Source: Clavelina lepadiformis
Taxonomy: Eukaryota; Chordata; Ascidiacea; Aplousobranchia; Clavelinidae
Length of the DNA stretch: 64,000 nt
Direction: 5' to 3'
Assembly: GCF_947623445.1 (NCBI RefSeq)
Contig: NC_135247.1
Span: forward strand, 1,986,501-2,050,500
The notes under the pieces were generated by a model. It saw only the letters and a program-made list of their open reading frames with translations. It was not told the DNA's origin and searched no databases. Below are positions 46,418 to 57,218 of this stretch, one piece after another; the stretch's first letter is position 1, and the number at the start of each line of letters is the position of its first letter. The translations under genes and the position numbers were made by a program.

Positions 46418-48018
46418 TTTCAAACTCTGGGTCTCAAGCCTTTAAGTTTGGGGTCGCAAGCCTTTTTTCTGGAGGTTGTAATGTTTTTGATGATTGGGTG
46501 TATTTTTTAACTTTTTTTGAAGGAAATGAAATTGTTAAAACTGGTTTGCAAAGAATTGAATAGTTTTTGATAAGTCTTTTGCTGTACAATGCTCTGCAAC
46601 AGTTTAAGTGGGGCCAGTTGCATTTTTTGAGTTTACTAGTGAAAACGGCGTTCAATTATTAAATGATAAAGACATAATATTATTGTATAGATTAGCCGTA
46701 GAGGACTGTTACCATCTCATTTTAGCGTATAGTGCTTTTTTAATTTTGTAGTACTACTGTAGTTTTTTTACTCGTTCTTAAAAAATGGGCAAAAAGAGGT
46801 CTCACACCGCTAAAATGACGTCTCATATCAACACATGTTAGCAGAGGTACTGCTAAAGCGGTGAGGTGCGAAGCATACTTGCCAGGGCTTAGTTATAGGC
46901 CAGACATCATGTGATGTTGTTTGGAATGTTCTGTGAGAGTTTGACAACCAGTTCGTCTCTTTGTATAGTGGGTTTTAACAATGGAAGACTGGACCGGCCA
47001 CCTTTGTTCAATTCTCAATCAAATTAAGTCAAGTCAACAGTCTAACAATATTCACCACTTAGCGTCAGCAAAGAGTAATTGAGCCATAATCCTGCACTTT
47101 ACCGCCAAATATCGAACGTGCATGTCATAGACATATCATGTCATCTAAAAACCTCTTCTCTTGATCGATTCAGCTTTTTGAAGACTATTCTGTAATGATG
47201 CAATTGTTTTACTGCTTTCTACAGATGGAAGAATATCATTTGTGTAAGAATAATTGTGCTTGTAGGTCCCCAAAGAGAAACAATCTTCTAACAACAACTT
47301 AACGCAATGGTTTTTTTTTATCAGTGCAATCAATGAACGCGAATGAAGGAGAAGGAAACCATATTTAAAATAAGTTGCACCACAGTATAAGAAAAATTAA
47401 TTGCTTTGCTTCTTATCATGTGCTCAAATGCTTCGGCCGGGTTTTACACCCTCGTGGTGAAATTGTGTTAGTTGGGTCGTGAGGTGCAGGTGTATAAACG
47501 TTGTGTAAATATGTGGTGATCTTATTTATAGTGACGTTGTGCTGGTGAATTGCACCTCAGTTATAGTCCAGGGGTACTCAGAGGGGAAACTGCAGCTAGT
47601 CTAGGCGTAAGCAGAACTTCAGTTCCCCCGGTTCAATTGTTGTCTATTCCCCATTCCGACCATTACTTTTCCGAAATCTTAAGCGGTATTTTGAGTTGTG
47701 CAAGCAGCACTTTTCTTGTAAAACGTTGTTATACGGTTGGTTCTGAAAACTAGCAACTGCAGCAGACTTTTAACAGTTAGTCTTAAGTGAAAACCACTTA
47801 GTCATTTTTAGGAATGTTAATTGATTTTATGGTGCCAAGCAATGTACAGTGTTTGTACATTATATGATAAATAGACTTATTTATTTCAACCTTTCATACA
47901 TCACACTTGCCTTATTTATAATCGTACATGTGTACATAACTGCATTATTTTGGAAGGGTGTCGTCAGGTCCCCTTCAATTGCTAAAAGGACCGCGGTACA
48001 AAAAAGGTTAAAAACCAC
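46418..48018. mobile_element. hAT-like composite insertion in duplicated spacer
   Basis: Left edge CAGTTTTCAAACTCTGGGTC and right edge GGTTAAAAACCACTG are both hAT-type ends. TTAGATAA occurs on both sides (46409-46416; again just right of the CACTG end). In the paralogous spacers at about 35110 and 43490 the sequence ACTTAGATAAATGA is continuous, giving an empty site. The two ends resemble different hAT groups and the interior contains inverted pieces of a local repeat (46858-46990 and 47190-47470), so this may be several insertions. No transposase recognised. Confidence 0.5.
47190..47470 (-). repeat. local repeat S, inverted copy
   Basis: Reverse complement of the units at 48210-48600 and 49130-49520. 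Shared words (plus orientation of those copies) are CACATGATAAGAAGC, ACTGTGGTGCA and CATTGCGTTAAGT. No conserved reading frame. Confidence 0.7.
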
Positions 48019-48049
48019 TGAATTAGATAAATGACCAAAAATCAAAAGA

Positions 48050-48600
48050 ATTGAAAACTGAGAGTTTCGAAAACGATAAAACAAAAGGGCCGAACTGTTT
48101 GTGAAACTCTCACATAACATTCCAGACAACATCACGTGATGTCTGGCCTATAGCTGAGTCCAAGCAAGTATGCTTCGCACATCAACGCCCAACCGTAACT
48201 GACACATATTCACCACGAAAGTGCAAAACCGGGCCGAAGCATGTGAGCACATGATAAGAAGCGAAGCAATTCATTTTTCTTACACTGTGGTGCAGCTTAT
48301 TTAAATATGGTTTCCTGCTTTTTCATTGGCGTTCATTAACTGCACTGATATAAAAACCATTGCGTTAAGTTTTTGTTAGAATATTGTTTCTCTTTTGGGA
48401 CCCACAAGCACAATTATCGCGCGTTATTAGTTTACAAAATATCAAGTCTACTCCAGATCGAATCTTGGTTCTCCATAAAAAAGAGATGGCCGTATTTTCC
48501 TTGGCGTCGCACAAGCTTGAAGAAAATGTTAGTTCCCACTTTTAAATCCTATGTTTGATTTAACTAAATGACATTGCAAGAAAAAATGTTTAGAACTTTG
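48050..48600 (+). repeat. local repeat R+S, direct copy 1
   Basis: Starts with a segment shared with the spacers upstream of genes 1 and 2 (GTGAAACTCTCAC, CATTCCAGACAACAT, GCCTATAGCTGAG, AAGTATGCTTCGCAC) and continues into unit S. Repeated about 930 bases downstream. Confidence 0.75.
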
Positions 48601-48979
48601 CAAATAGTCAGTGTTTGTTATTTTGTTTTTCAAAAATAGCGCAGGTAATCCCTCAATGCATTTGCTGTACGAGTCAGATTATGACATTTTGAAAGTATTA
48701 GAAAAGTCTGTTAAAAACTTATATTTTTGAGCTTTATTAGGATCATTTGCCGATGTCAACTAAACACGAGTATAGAAGCCGTAACCACATAAAGCATTAA
48801 GATTACAAGATATTTTGCACAACCATAATTTCAAATTAACTGAATGAAACCAAAAATCGCATGCTTTGAAAACAACCGAATTCAAAAGATCTAAATATTG
48901 GGAGATTCCATTTCGATGTAAAGAATAAATAGTTAAAAGATTCTGGTGAAAGACCAAAATACAAAAGAATCGAAAACGG

Positions 48980-49520
48980 ATAGTTTCGAAAAGGATAAAA
49001 CAAAAGAAACGAACTGGTTGTGAAACTCTCACTGAACATTCCAGACAACATTACGTGATGTCTGGCCTATAGCTGAGCCCAAACAAGTATGCTTCGCACA
49101 TCAACGCCCAACCGTATAACTAACACAAATTCACCAAGAAGGTGCAAAATCCGGCCGAAAAATATAAGCACATGATAAGAAGCAAAGCAAATTCATTTTT
49201 CTTATACTGTGGTGCAACTTATTTAAATGTGGTTTCCTTCAACTTCATTCACGTTCATTGACTGCACTGATAAAAAAAAACATTGCGTTAAGTTGTTGTT
49301 AGAAGATTGTTTCTCTTTTGGGACCTACAAGCACAATTATCGCGCGTTATTAGTTTAGAAACTTGTAAGACCACTTCAGATCGAATCTTGGTTCTGCATA
49401 GAAAAGAGATGGTCGTATTTTCCTTGGCGTCGCTAAAAACCTAAAGAAAATGTTACTTCTCAGATTTAAAGTTTGATTGGATTGAATAAATGACATTGCA
49501 AGAAAAAAATGTTTAGACTT
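48980..49520 (+). repeat. local repeat R+S, direct copy 2
   Basis: Second direct copy of the unit at 48050-48600, with small indels. It contains a GAACATTCCAGA heat-shock-element-like motif at 49034-49045. Confidence 0.75.
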
Positions 49521-50290
49521 TTACAAATGGTCAGTGTTGGTTATTTTGTTTTAAAAAAAAAAGAGCGCGGGTTTTCCGTCAATGCATTTGCTATGTCACT
49601 CCGATTATGACATTTTGAAAGTTTTGTATGACATTTTGAAAGCATGTCGGTATTTGCATTGTAGTTTTTGAAAACTGAGTAACTCTGGGCAACGTACATA
49701 GTATTTTTCATTTTTTTATGCTTCAGTTTTATCAAGTTTATTCGTATAAGTAAACTGACTCAAACAACTTACTAATTTTCTTTTGAAAGTTTGGTGGTAT
49801 TTCGCTTTTAAATAACCCAATGGTTTCAAACTCAGTAGTTCGAGCGCAAATTCTTGCTTTGTGCAGACTGTCTCCTTTCCTTATTGGTTGTCTGTTATGA
49901 CGTCATGCGCTCACAAATGCTCAGTTTGATCGAAGTTGATCAGCACAGGTTCAAACCGATGCACAGTTTGCAATGAAACCGGTTATATATCTATAACGTT
50001 TACTGTGGTTGAGAAAACATATTCATCGGAGCTGTTCTGCTTGTGGACTAGCTTTAAATTTTTAGAAATGTATGTGTACATAGGTAGTTGAGGAAAGTTG
50101 CCACTAGTAGTGTTCTGGGCAACGCTTGCGAGTGTGTTGGCGTGCGACTCACATAGCACAAGCATAATGTCATCAGCAGCAGATAATCGTGATGGCAAAT
50201 CTTTTTTCTTACCTATTGCTAAGACCGCGTATATAAGGGAGCAACCAATCCCCAGAAATCAACAGACTTGAGGTAACATTTGAGCCTCAA
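49521..50290. other. spacer upstream of lectin gene 3
   Basis: Unique AT-rich sequence. No gene or repeat recognised. The spacer shared with genes 1 and 2 resumes only at about 50290, just before the TATA box. Confidence 0.5.
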
Positions 50291-50343
50291 TGACGACATA
50301 AGATATCTATCTTATGCCCTATCTTTCAATATTGCTCCAGTGC

Positions 50344-50352
50344 TATAAATAA
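50344..50352 (+). promoter_or_regulatory. TATA box of lectin gene 3
   Basis: TATAAATAA followed by GCCTGGAAACTCTTAGAGCT, the same core promoter as gene 1. A UTR donor GTAAGG and the acceptor TTTCGCAG (ending 50572) are kept. Confidence 0.6.
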
Positions 50353-50636
50353 GCCTGGAAACTCTTAGAGCTCACCGAATTGTGAGACAGTTGAGGTTGT
50401 AAGGTTTAAAAAAATATATGGATAGTTGAGAAAAATTTATGTAGAAAAGAAAATTTTTAAATGCCATTGTTTCTCATATAACTGTTCACCGAGTTATTTA
50501 AAACGTTTAAAAAGCGACTTAAAAGCAATGTACATTTTGCTTCGTATTGATTTAATTGTTTTTTTTTCGCAGCTGCTTGGTCGTCGTCAACGATAGAGTT
50601 TTTTTAAGATAACGCTAGAAATTGTTCTTGCACAGA

Positions 50637-51985
50637 ATGGCAGACATATTACGCGGTATTAGTGTAAATATATAATAAAGGTTACTATAAAGTTATGATC
50701 GTTCAGAAAACGTGCATGAAAAGTGCAATATATTTCGGAGAAGTTAATTTCCTTTTCGTATCTAGGTGTTCGTACAATCGTGACTTCGGAAACGAACCAA
50801 AGAAAATTCCGATTGGAATTTCCGGTTCCTTTTACAAGTGCTCCTCAAGTCTTAGCAGAAGTGATTGCAATCAATGACAGTTTTGCCACGTAAGCACTCG
50901 TCTGCATTAAAACAATTTTGTATTTAACCGGCTCACTTAAACAAATTTGTTGTTTATGACAGTTTTGCTGTAAACTCGATCACTCCTGACGATCAGGGAT
51001 TTAATTTCATTGTGAAACGCACTGATAAACCAACTTTAGGCTGGGACGAATATCCTGTAATAAATTGGCAAGCTACTGGAAACCAAGTGCAACCAGGTGC
51101 AACAAAAAATATTTTCATTTTGTAAAAGCATAACCAGCTGTATCGCTGTAGAAACAACGAACATAACGCAGCTACTAAGAAAATAAACAAGCTCATAGTT
51201 CATTTAAAACACTCGCAACGTTCTACATAAAAAGTATTATTTAAGTTTTACAAGTATTGTATAATTGACATTGAGTAATCAATTTTCAAACAACAGTGTT
51301 TCGGTTTTTGAAACGATTAGAAAAATTTAAGTCTAGTTACCTGTAAAGCATCTGTCCTGTTTAGCCAATATACACAGATCAAAATGAATTTTAAGTAGTT
51401 GTATTAAAGCTGACTATTTACGTTTCAACTAAATACGTTACTGAAAGGACTCAATTTACAGAACACAGGTCGTTTTTTAACGCCGTGGTTTGTAAAATTG
51501 TCAAATTTCTTCTAAATGCAACTACTTTGTAAGTTCTTTATTTTTCTTGTTTCAATATCTTAGCATCACCGATAAATGCTGGATTTCAGAAAGTTGGTCC
51601 CTCGGATACTAACTCCTTGTCATTACGAGTCAGTTTTTTGAAACCGTTGTCCAGTGCTCCAAAGATTGTCGCTTGGGTCAGAGGAGCGTTTATTCCCCAA
51701 CAAACGTGAGAATTTTACCTAATATTTGGTTAAAACTCATTTTAGGTATGATGGTAACTCCCTGATGATTAGTTATTTTGAAGAACTGACTTTTCAACTC
51801 ACCAAGCTCCTGTGTTTAAGCTTTTATGATTTTAAATGTGTACCTTTACTCGTTGTCACAGATTCAGTGTCAGTGAAATTCAACCTGACGCCATGGGATT
51901 TAGCTGTAAGGTCATTCGTACAGACGCGCAAGCTGGTTGGAATCAAAACCCAGTGCTCCGCTACAGTGTCTTTGATGGTAAATAA
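50637..51985 (+). CDS. two-domain H-type-lectin-like protein, gene 3
   Basis: Five coding exons: 50637-50655, 50766-50889, 50963-51096, 51564-51705, 51862-51985 (180 residues), canonical and in phase. Start MADILRG. Domain A has RKFRLEFPVPFTSAPQV, GFNFIVKRTD and LGWDEYPVINWQATG. Domain B has LRVSFLKPLSSAPKIVAW, GFSCKVIRTD and GWNQNPVLRYSVFDGK. It ends like gene 1 and lacks the extension of gene 2. Domain B has several private substitutions, including a changed loop before exon 5 (FIPQQT). No signal peptide. Intact. Confidence 0.75.
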
Positions 51986-54900
51986 TTATCGAAGCTTATA
52001 CGACCTGACGACAAAATTATCTGAACCCTCCATTTAATCGGATGTGTATTACAATTAAGAAAATTTTCTGTGTTCTGGCCTTCCTCAGATTATCAGCATT
52101 ACTCTTCTAATCAGCAATTCTGTTAAATCTTTAATAAACCAAAAGAATAGTTATATTTTGTGTTGCAAATTTTACAAATTGTTTTCAAGTTATGCAATTT
52201 GCTCAGTTTAAGCGCCAGGGCAGCGGCGTATAAGAACATTTTCACACAAGTCCAGGCAAGAAAAAACAATTGGCACACACAATCTCCGGAAATCCGTTTA
52301 GATTTTTTATACAAATTTAGGCTTAACTGACGAGCGCTGATTAACTGGGTGTAAAATGCAATGATATGTGCGCTTTGTCATCACCAAGTGTTTAAATGAG
52401 TTAGCTGTAAAGGGCTTCTTTGTTTCCTTGCATCGTCATAACTACTACACTACTGAGCGTAACAGCCAACTGTGCTGATTATGGTAAGGTTATTTACCAG
52501 TCATTGGTAAGTTTAAAGTCATGCAATCATCACGGAACATTCCAGAACCATCGTTGGATCCAAATTCATGTACACTTGGTTCTGTGCCAGACAAACCACA
52601 ATTATGCCGCTATCCACGTCAAGTGTATATCTGTATTTTCTTTCTACAACAACCGTTGTAGAGAATGCCCTCTGACACAGATAACTCGACTGTTAAAACG
52701 TCAGCAATTAGTTGGCTGTTTTCGATAACTCACTAAATGTAGTTGATACTTTTGGCACCACCCACCAATATGTGTTCAATGAGTTGATTTTACTCGCGCT
52801 AAGGTTTGGAATGTTTGTAACGATACAGTAACAGCACAATATGCACGTCGTAATTTGAAGAGGGTGTTATTATGCAATAAAGCTACTGCTCAAACACGTG
52901 ATTTGTAACGATAGCACAAAAACGACATGACAAGTCAAAATATAACAACAGCAAGTGACGTTAACGAACAAGTCAAAGTGTTTAAACAGTTAAAGCAAAG
53001 CATGAACTTAGTGGAACATGAAGTGGAACTTAACATGTGTGAGATTTGAAATTATTTAGGTCATTGTTATTCCTGCAGACTGCAAACTGGACGTTGCAAA
53101 ACTGTATCGCTAAACAAAGTTCCACAAACAAATTTCTTGCTACATATTTCCAAATTCTGCTGGGTTGGGATCGGATGATTTGAGTCTTTATCCATTATAG
53201 TCTAAGCACAAGTCAGGAAACAAAACCGCGCAAAATGTACAAAGCACGATAGCCTTGAATTGGAACAATTCCAAAAACAAGCAGTTCTTAAATGAAAGAG
53301 TAGTTGTCTGTAAATACACAGGCTATAAAGCAGACCAACCAGTTTCAGAAAATCACTGTCTTAAGACAACATTTGAACACTAACAGAAGACATGGTGGTA
53401 GACAACGGATAGACATTTGCCTGCAACATCACAACGTTTTGTTACATGTTGGCGGGTTTTTGCGCGTGACTGTAGTGTTGTAGGTGTTAACATTGCTCTT
53501 TTATGCTTAAGTAAATATGACTGACTTATGTACTGTATTGGTTTTAGCCACACATTTCCTATGCAAAACCCGCAGAAATGCATCATGCTTATTGCTTACT
53601 TCTAAAATCTATGCGAGAAACAAAACCCAAAATTTTGAGAGTCTAGTCTAGTCAACAAGTCCAAAAACAAGCTGGTCTTAAATCAAAGAGTAGTTGTCAG
53701 TAAATGCACCGGAGAAAGTAAGCATTTTAAAAACATGTCATGGTAAAGCAAGCAATTATGGTCAAATTTTTATCGAAAATTTTTCGTTTATGACGGAGAT
53801 AGCATGCATTTTGGCTTCATCATATTAAAAAACCTCGGTTGATGATTGTATTATGTTGTGCTTATTGTTTCTCCGATTTCTATTTAACTCAAGCTTGGTT
53901 TATTCTAAATATGCGACCCGGTGACTTTGGTTGCTGTAATCATTCGAGACCTCATGCTACTGTACTCTGCGCACCAAAGTGAGCCATGATTAGTCAGACA
54001 ATGAATTCCAGTAGTTAATACAAATCCATAGAAAATTGGAAATTTTGCAACACAACGATTTCCTACTTTCACGTAGCACACAATAATCCTTCTTAACATA
54101 GATTTATTTGGTTAAAAAAACTTCCAAACCTGTCCGGTACTAAATTGATTTGATTGGTTTGGTTTCGCTTAACGGTTAACCCGACGCACCAACATGAGAC
54201 TTGTACTAGACCAGGAGAATAACAAAATTGAGCTTTTACTCTTCAACCACGTATCTACAAAATAAAGCATGATCAAAATTCAACGGATAAGTGTGTTGGC
54301 TGGAACGTCGAAATCGCCATTATTTAAATCGAGTTAGCAAATAAAGTAGCCCACTGAGACATTATGCTACCGTTCAGGGGCGTATCAAGATACACACGGG
54401 CCCTTAAGCAACTTTCTGTGATGAGCTCCTGTAATTTGGAGTTTTCCTGCAATTTTCCTATTTGTAGATGTGATTTATTAAAACAAATTATACACATAAT
54501 TTTAAACATTCATTGCCGTTAATTAAATGCACACTGCAAGCAAGTATGACTCAACGAAAATGGATTATCGTCAACAATAGGAATTGTTGAAACGCGAACC
54601 TTTTTCTTTCAGCTTGATCAGATCGGCTATAAAAAGGCTGGGTTAATGGCCAATAATCAAGAGTCTTAGGACAACAGTTGAGCCATTAAGTAATGGGATA
54701 ATAACGCAAGTGTCAAAGATACCGCAATAACTTATCCTTACGATATAACAGGCGATTGGGGTAATGCAAATCAGGAAGTTAAAGTTTATGTTATACTTGC
54801 TTACTGTATGGCATATGTTGAAGTTTACGTGCTTTCGTTGATAAAAATCGTTGCTATATTTGTAGAATACAGTGCCCAAAAAGTAATACATTTCTTTGCT

Positions 54901-55530
54901 AATAATCAAGTTGAGTTGGTTTGCAATTTCCATCTGAGTTGTTTTTCGGAATTTTATCCTTAAACTATTGCGCATATAGTTATACAGTAAAGATATAACT
55001 AATGTCATAATGTGATATAGCTTAACGTTAAAATTCGTTGTTAAAAATTTATAACTTTATGTCACGCTGGACATGTGTAGGCTATGTTGGTCGCTGTTAA
55101 ACATCATGGCTTTAGCGCGGATAAACATTTGTAAATGCATTCAAATGAACATGAGCGATAAGCATCTTTTGAGATTGGTTGCTCTAGCGACCGCGAGTAT
55201 GGGCAGGTAATAATGTCAACTGAAGCAATGGGATTCACATTACAAAAAGCAGCCCTGTTATCAAGTCCAGAAATATTTTGAGCTCACAGAAGTGTAGGAC
55301 AGTTGTATCATGCAAAAGCTGGCCTAAATCTGACCACGTTGTACAATTAGAACGTGCAGTAAAAGAAATTTTAGAAAATAAAACTCATATTTAGAAGCAG
55401 TTTTTACTTTTTTTGTAAACTGATTTTACTGTTATTCGTTAACTTTATTAGCAGTTTCATTTTGTGGTCAACGATCGCATATTTTAAAGTGTAGCTCACA
55501 CGAAACGGTGAAAGAAATACTTCAAAGAAA
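51986..55530. other. spacer between lectin genes 3 and 4
   Basis: The first kilobase duplicates the spacer after gene 1, including a perfect GAACATTCCAGAA motif at 52535-52547. A 60-base segment near 53262 (CAAAAACAAGC, GAGTAGTTGTC) recurs at 53660. The remainder to 55530 holds no gene I recognise; the minus-strand open frame at 55008-54643 has no homology. The likely 5' UTR of gene 4 lies near 55275 (GAGCTCACAGAAGTGTAGGA resembles the leader of the other copies). Confidence 0.5.
52535..52547 (+). promoter_or_regulatory. perfect heat-shock-element-like motif in spacer
   Basis: GAACATTCCAGAA, the duplicate of 37544-37556. It has been kept without change while flanking bases differ. Confidence 0.4.
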
Positions 55531-57218
55531 ATGGCAACACAGCAAGGTAGTGAAATGCTTTGCAAAGTATCAACCTTATCAGTTTTTGAGTTATTTGATT
55601 TCTATGTTTAAGTTAACTTCACCGACTTTGTACTTGACTACGTAAACGCACCTACCGATAGTGATGATTTGTGCAGTGATTCAACCGGTGAAAGGGCGCG
55701 TTTGGTTAATAATGCATTTTTAGTTAAACTAAGTTCAAGATACGATCGTGTTTTTTCAACATTTGCGCTATAGCTGTATCTTGTGGGAGGATTAAAGTAT
55801 TGGAAAATATTTTAAACCCACCTGCATTCCTGGGAAACAGCCCAGCATTAAAGGTTAAATTAATAGAAATAGTCGCATGGAGTCTGCCGCAGTAGTCAAA
55901 TTTACTGATGACAACAATTACGCGTATTCACCACGAAGGATACGTTCCACAGTCAAGGCTTGATTTCATTCTCAAAACCCATTGGATGTTTATTTTTAAA
56001 GGATCGCAGCTCCTCAGTTCATCAGAGACCAATACAAAGGAATGGCGATTGGAATTCCCCATCCCCTTTAAACTTGCTCCCAAGGACGTATAAGTAAACG
56101 TGGTGGGAAGCCCCCGATATCCGGACAAGTAAAGATTTACTGAATTCTCTCATTGTTTTAAATTATTCTATAAACATCTTGACGCAAAGTAGCTTAAACT
56201 TGTTGTTTATATTTTGTTTTGATTGATAAAATATCTTTTTCTTTTTATATAAAATATATATATATATATGCTGCTTATTAAAGGTTTCAAGTTCAGAGTG
56301 TGGTTGCTGATGAGCAGGGGTTTGACTTTGTTGTGAAGCGCACCGACAATCCAACCAGCGGTTGGGGTCAGAGTCCCACTTTAACCTGGGTCGCTGTGGG
56401 AGAGGAAGAGGCAGAACCGAAAGGTTTAATTTTTTACTTGACATTTCTTAGTGGCGTTTTAAACTTAGGGCAATTTTTGACCTATCAGTTCTACCCACAA
56501 TAAATGGCGAAAAAGAAATAAAACTGGTCTGAACAAGTTGTGGAATAAGCAGACAATTCAAGACCCACGATTTATGGTTCTGATTAACTTAAATTAGAAC
56601 ATACATCTAAAAGCAATAAAAAGGTTAACAGTTATTATAGTACCTTCGACGTCATTATACGCATCATTCATTTCACATGCATCCACTTATGAGCTCAAAT
56701 CCGTATAGAGAGGAAAGCACAGAGAAATATTGGCCACGTAACAGTTTGGTAATCTCACAACGTTGGAGTTCAACGCAAACATCTTACTTATACATGTGAT
56801 AGATCAAAGTTACAACATTATAAATATAACATGTTGATTGTAGGTTCGCAGAACATCGGCAGCTCGGAATTTGAAAACTTGCAGGTACGAGTCAATTTCA
56901 TGAACTCACTGCAGAAAGTTCCAAAAGTTTACGCTTGGGTTAGAGGATCGTTCCAATACCAAGACACGTAAGATATTACTTTTGCGTGAAAAGCGTAAAA
57001 CTGTGCTTTACGTAAGCTTAAATCACGATAACAGGTTTCCAAATTAACTGTTTTACGTCTTTAAATACACTTTTCGGTTTCTTTGACGTCACAGATTCAA
57101 AGTTTTTGGAATCAAAGCTGACGTCAACGGATTTAGCTGCACAGTCAAACGCACGGACAAGAGTCATGGGTGGGGTCAAAACCCCACGATCTACTACAAT
57201 CTGTCTGGTTGCGAATAA
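55531..57218 (+). pseudogene. H-type-lectin-like gene 4, diverged, one in-frame stop
   Basis: Exons 55531-55546, 56002-56128, 56284-56423, 56844-56967, 57095-57218 join in phase and would give 176 codons. Start MATQQG. Domain A has EWRLEFPIPFKLAP, GFDFVVKRTD and GWGQSPTLTWVAVG. Domain B has LQVRVNFMNSLQKVPKVYAW, GFSCTVKRTD and GWGQNPTIYYNLSG. A TAA at 56091-56093 interrupts exon 2 where relatives have a sense codon; the frame continues cleanly after it and all splice sites are intact. It may be a recent pseudogene, a null allele or a sequencing error. It is the most diverged plus-strand member and its GWGQ(S/N)P motif fits both domains best. Confidence 0.75.

Noticed and set aside
54643-55008. 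Minus-strand 121-codon open frame between lectin genes
   Set aside because: Composition follows the AT-rich background (Ile, Tyr, Phe, Asn) and no motif or splice context supports it.
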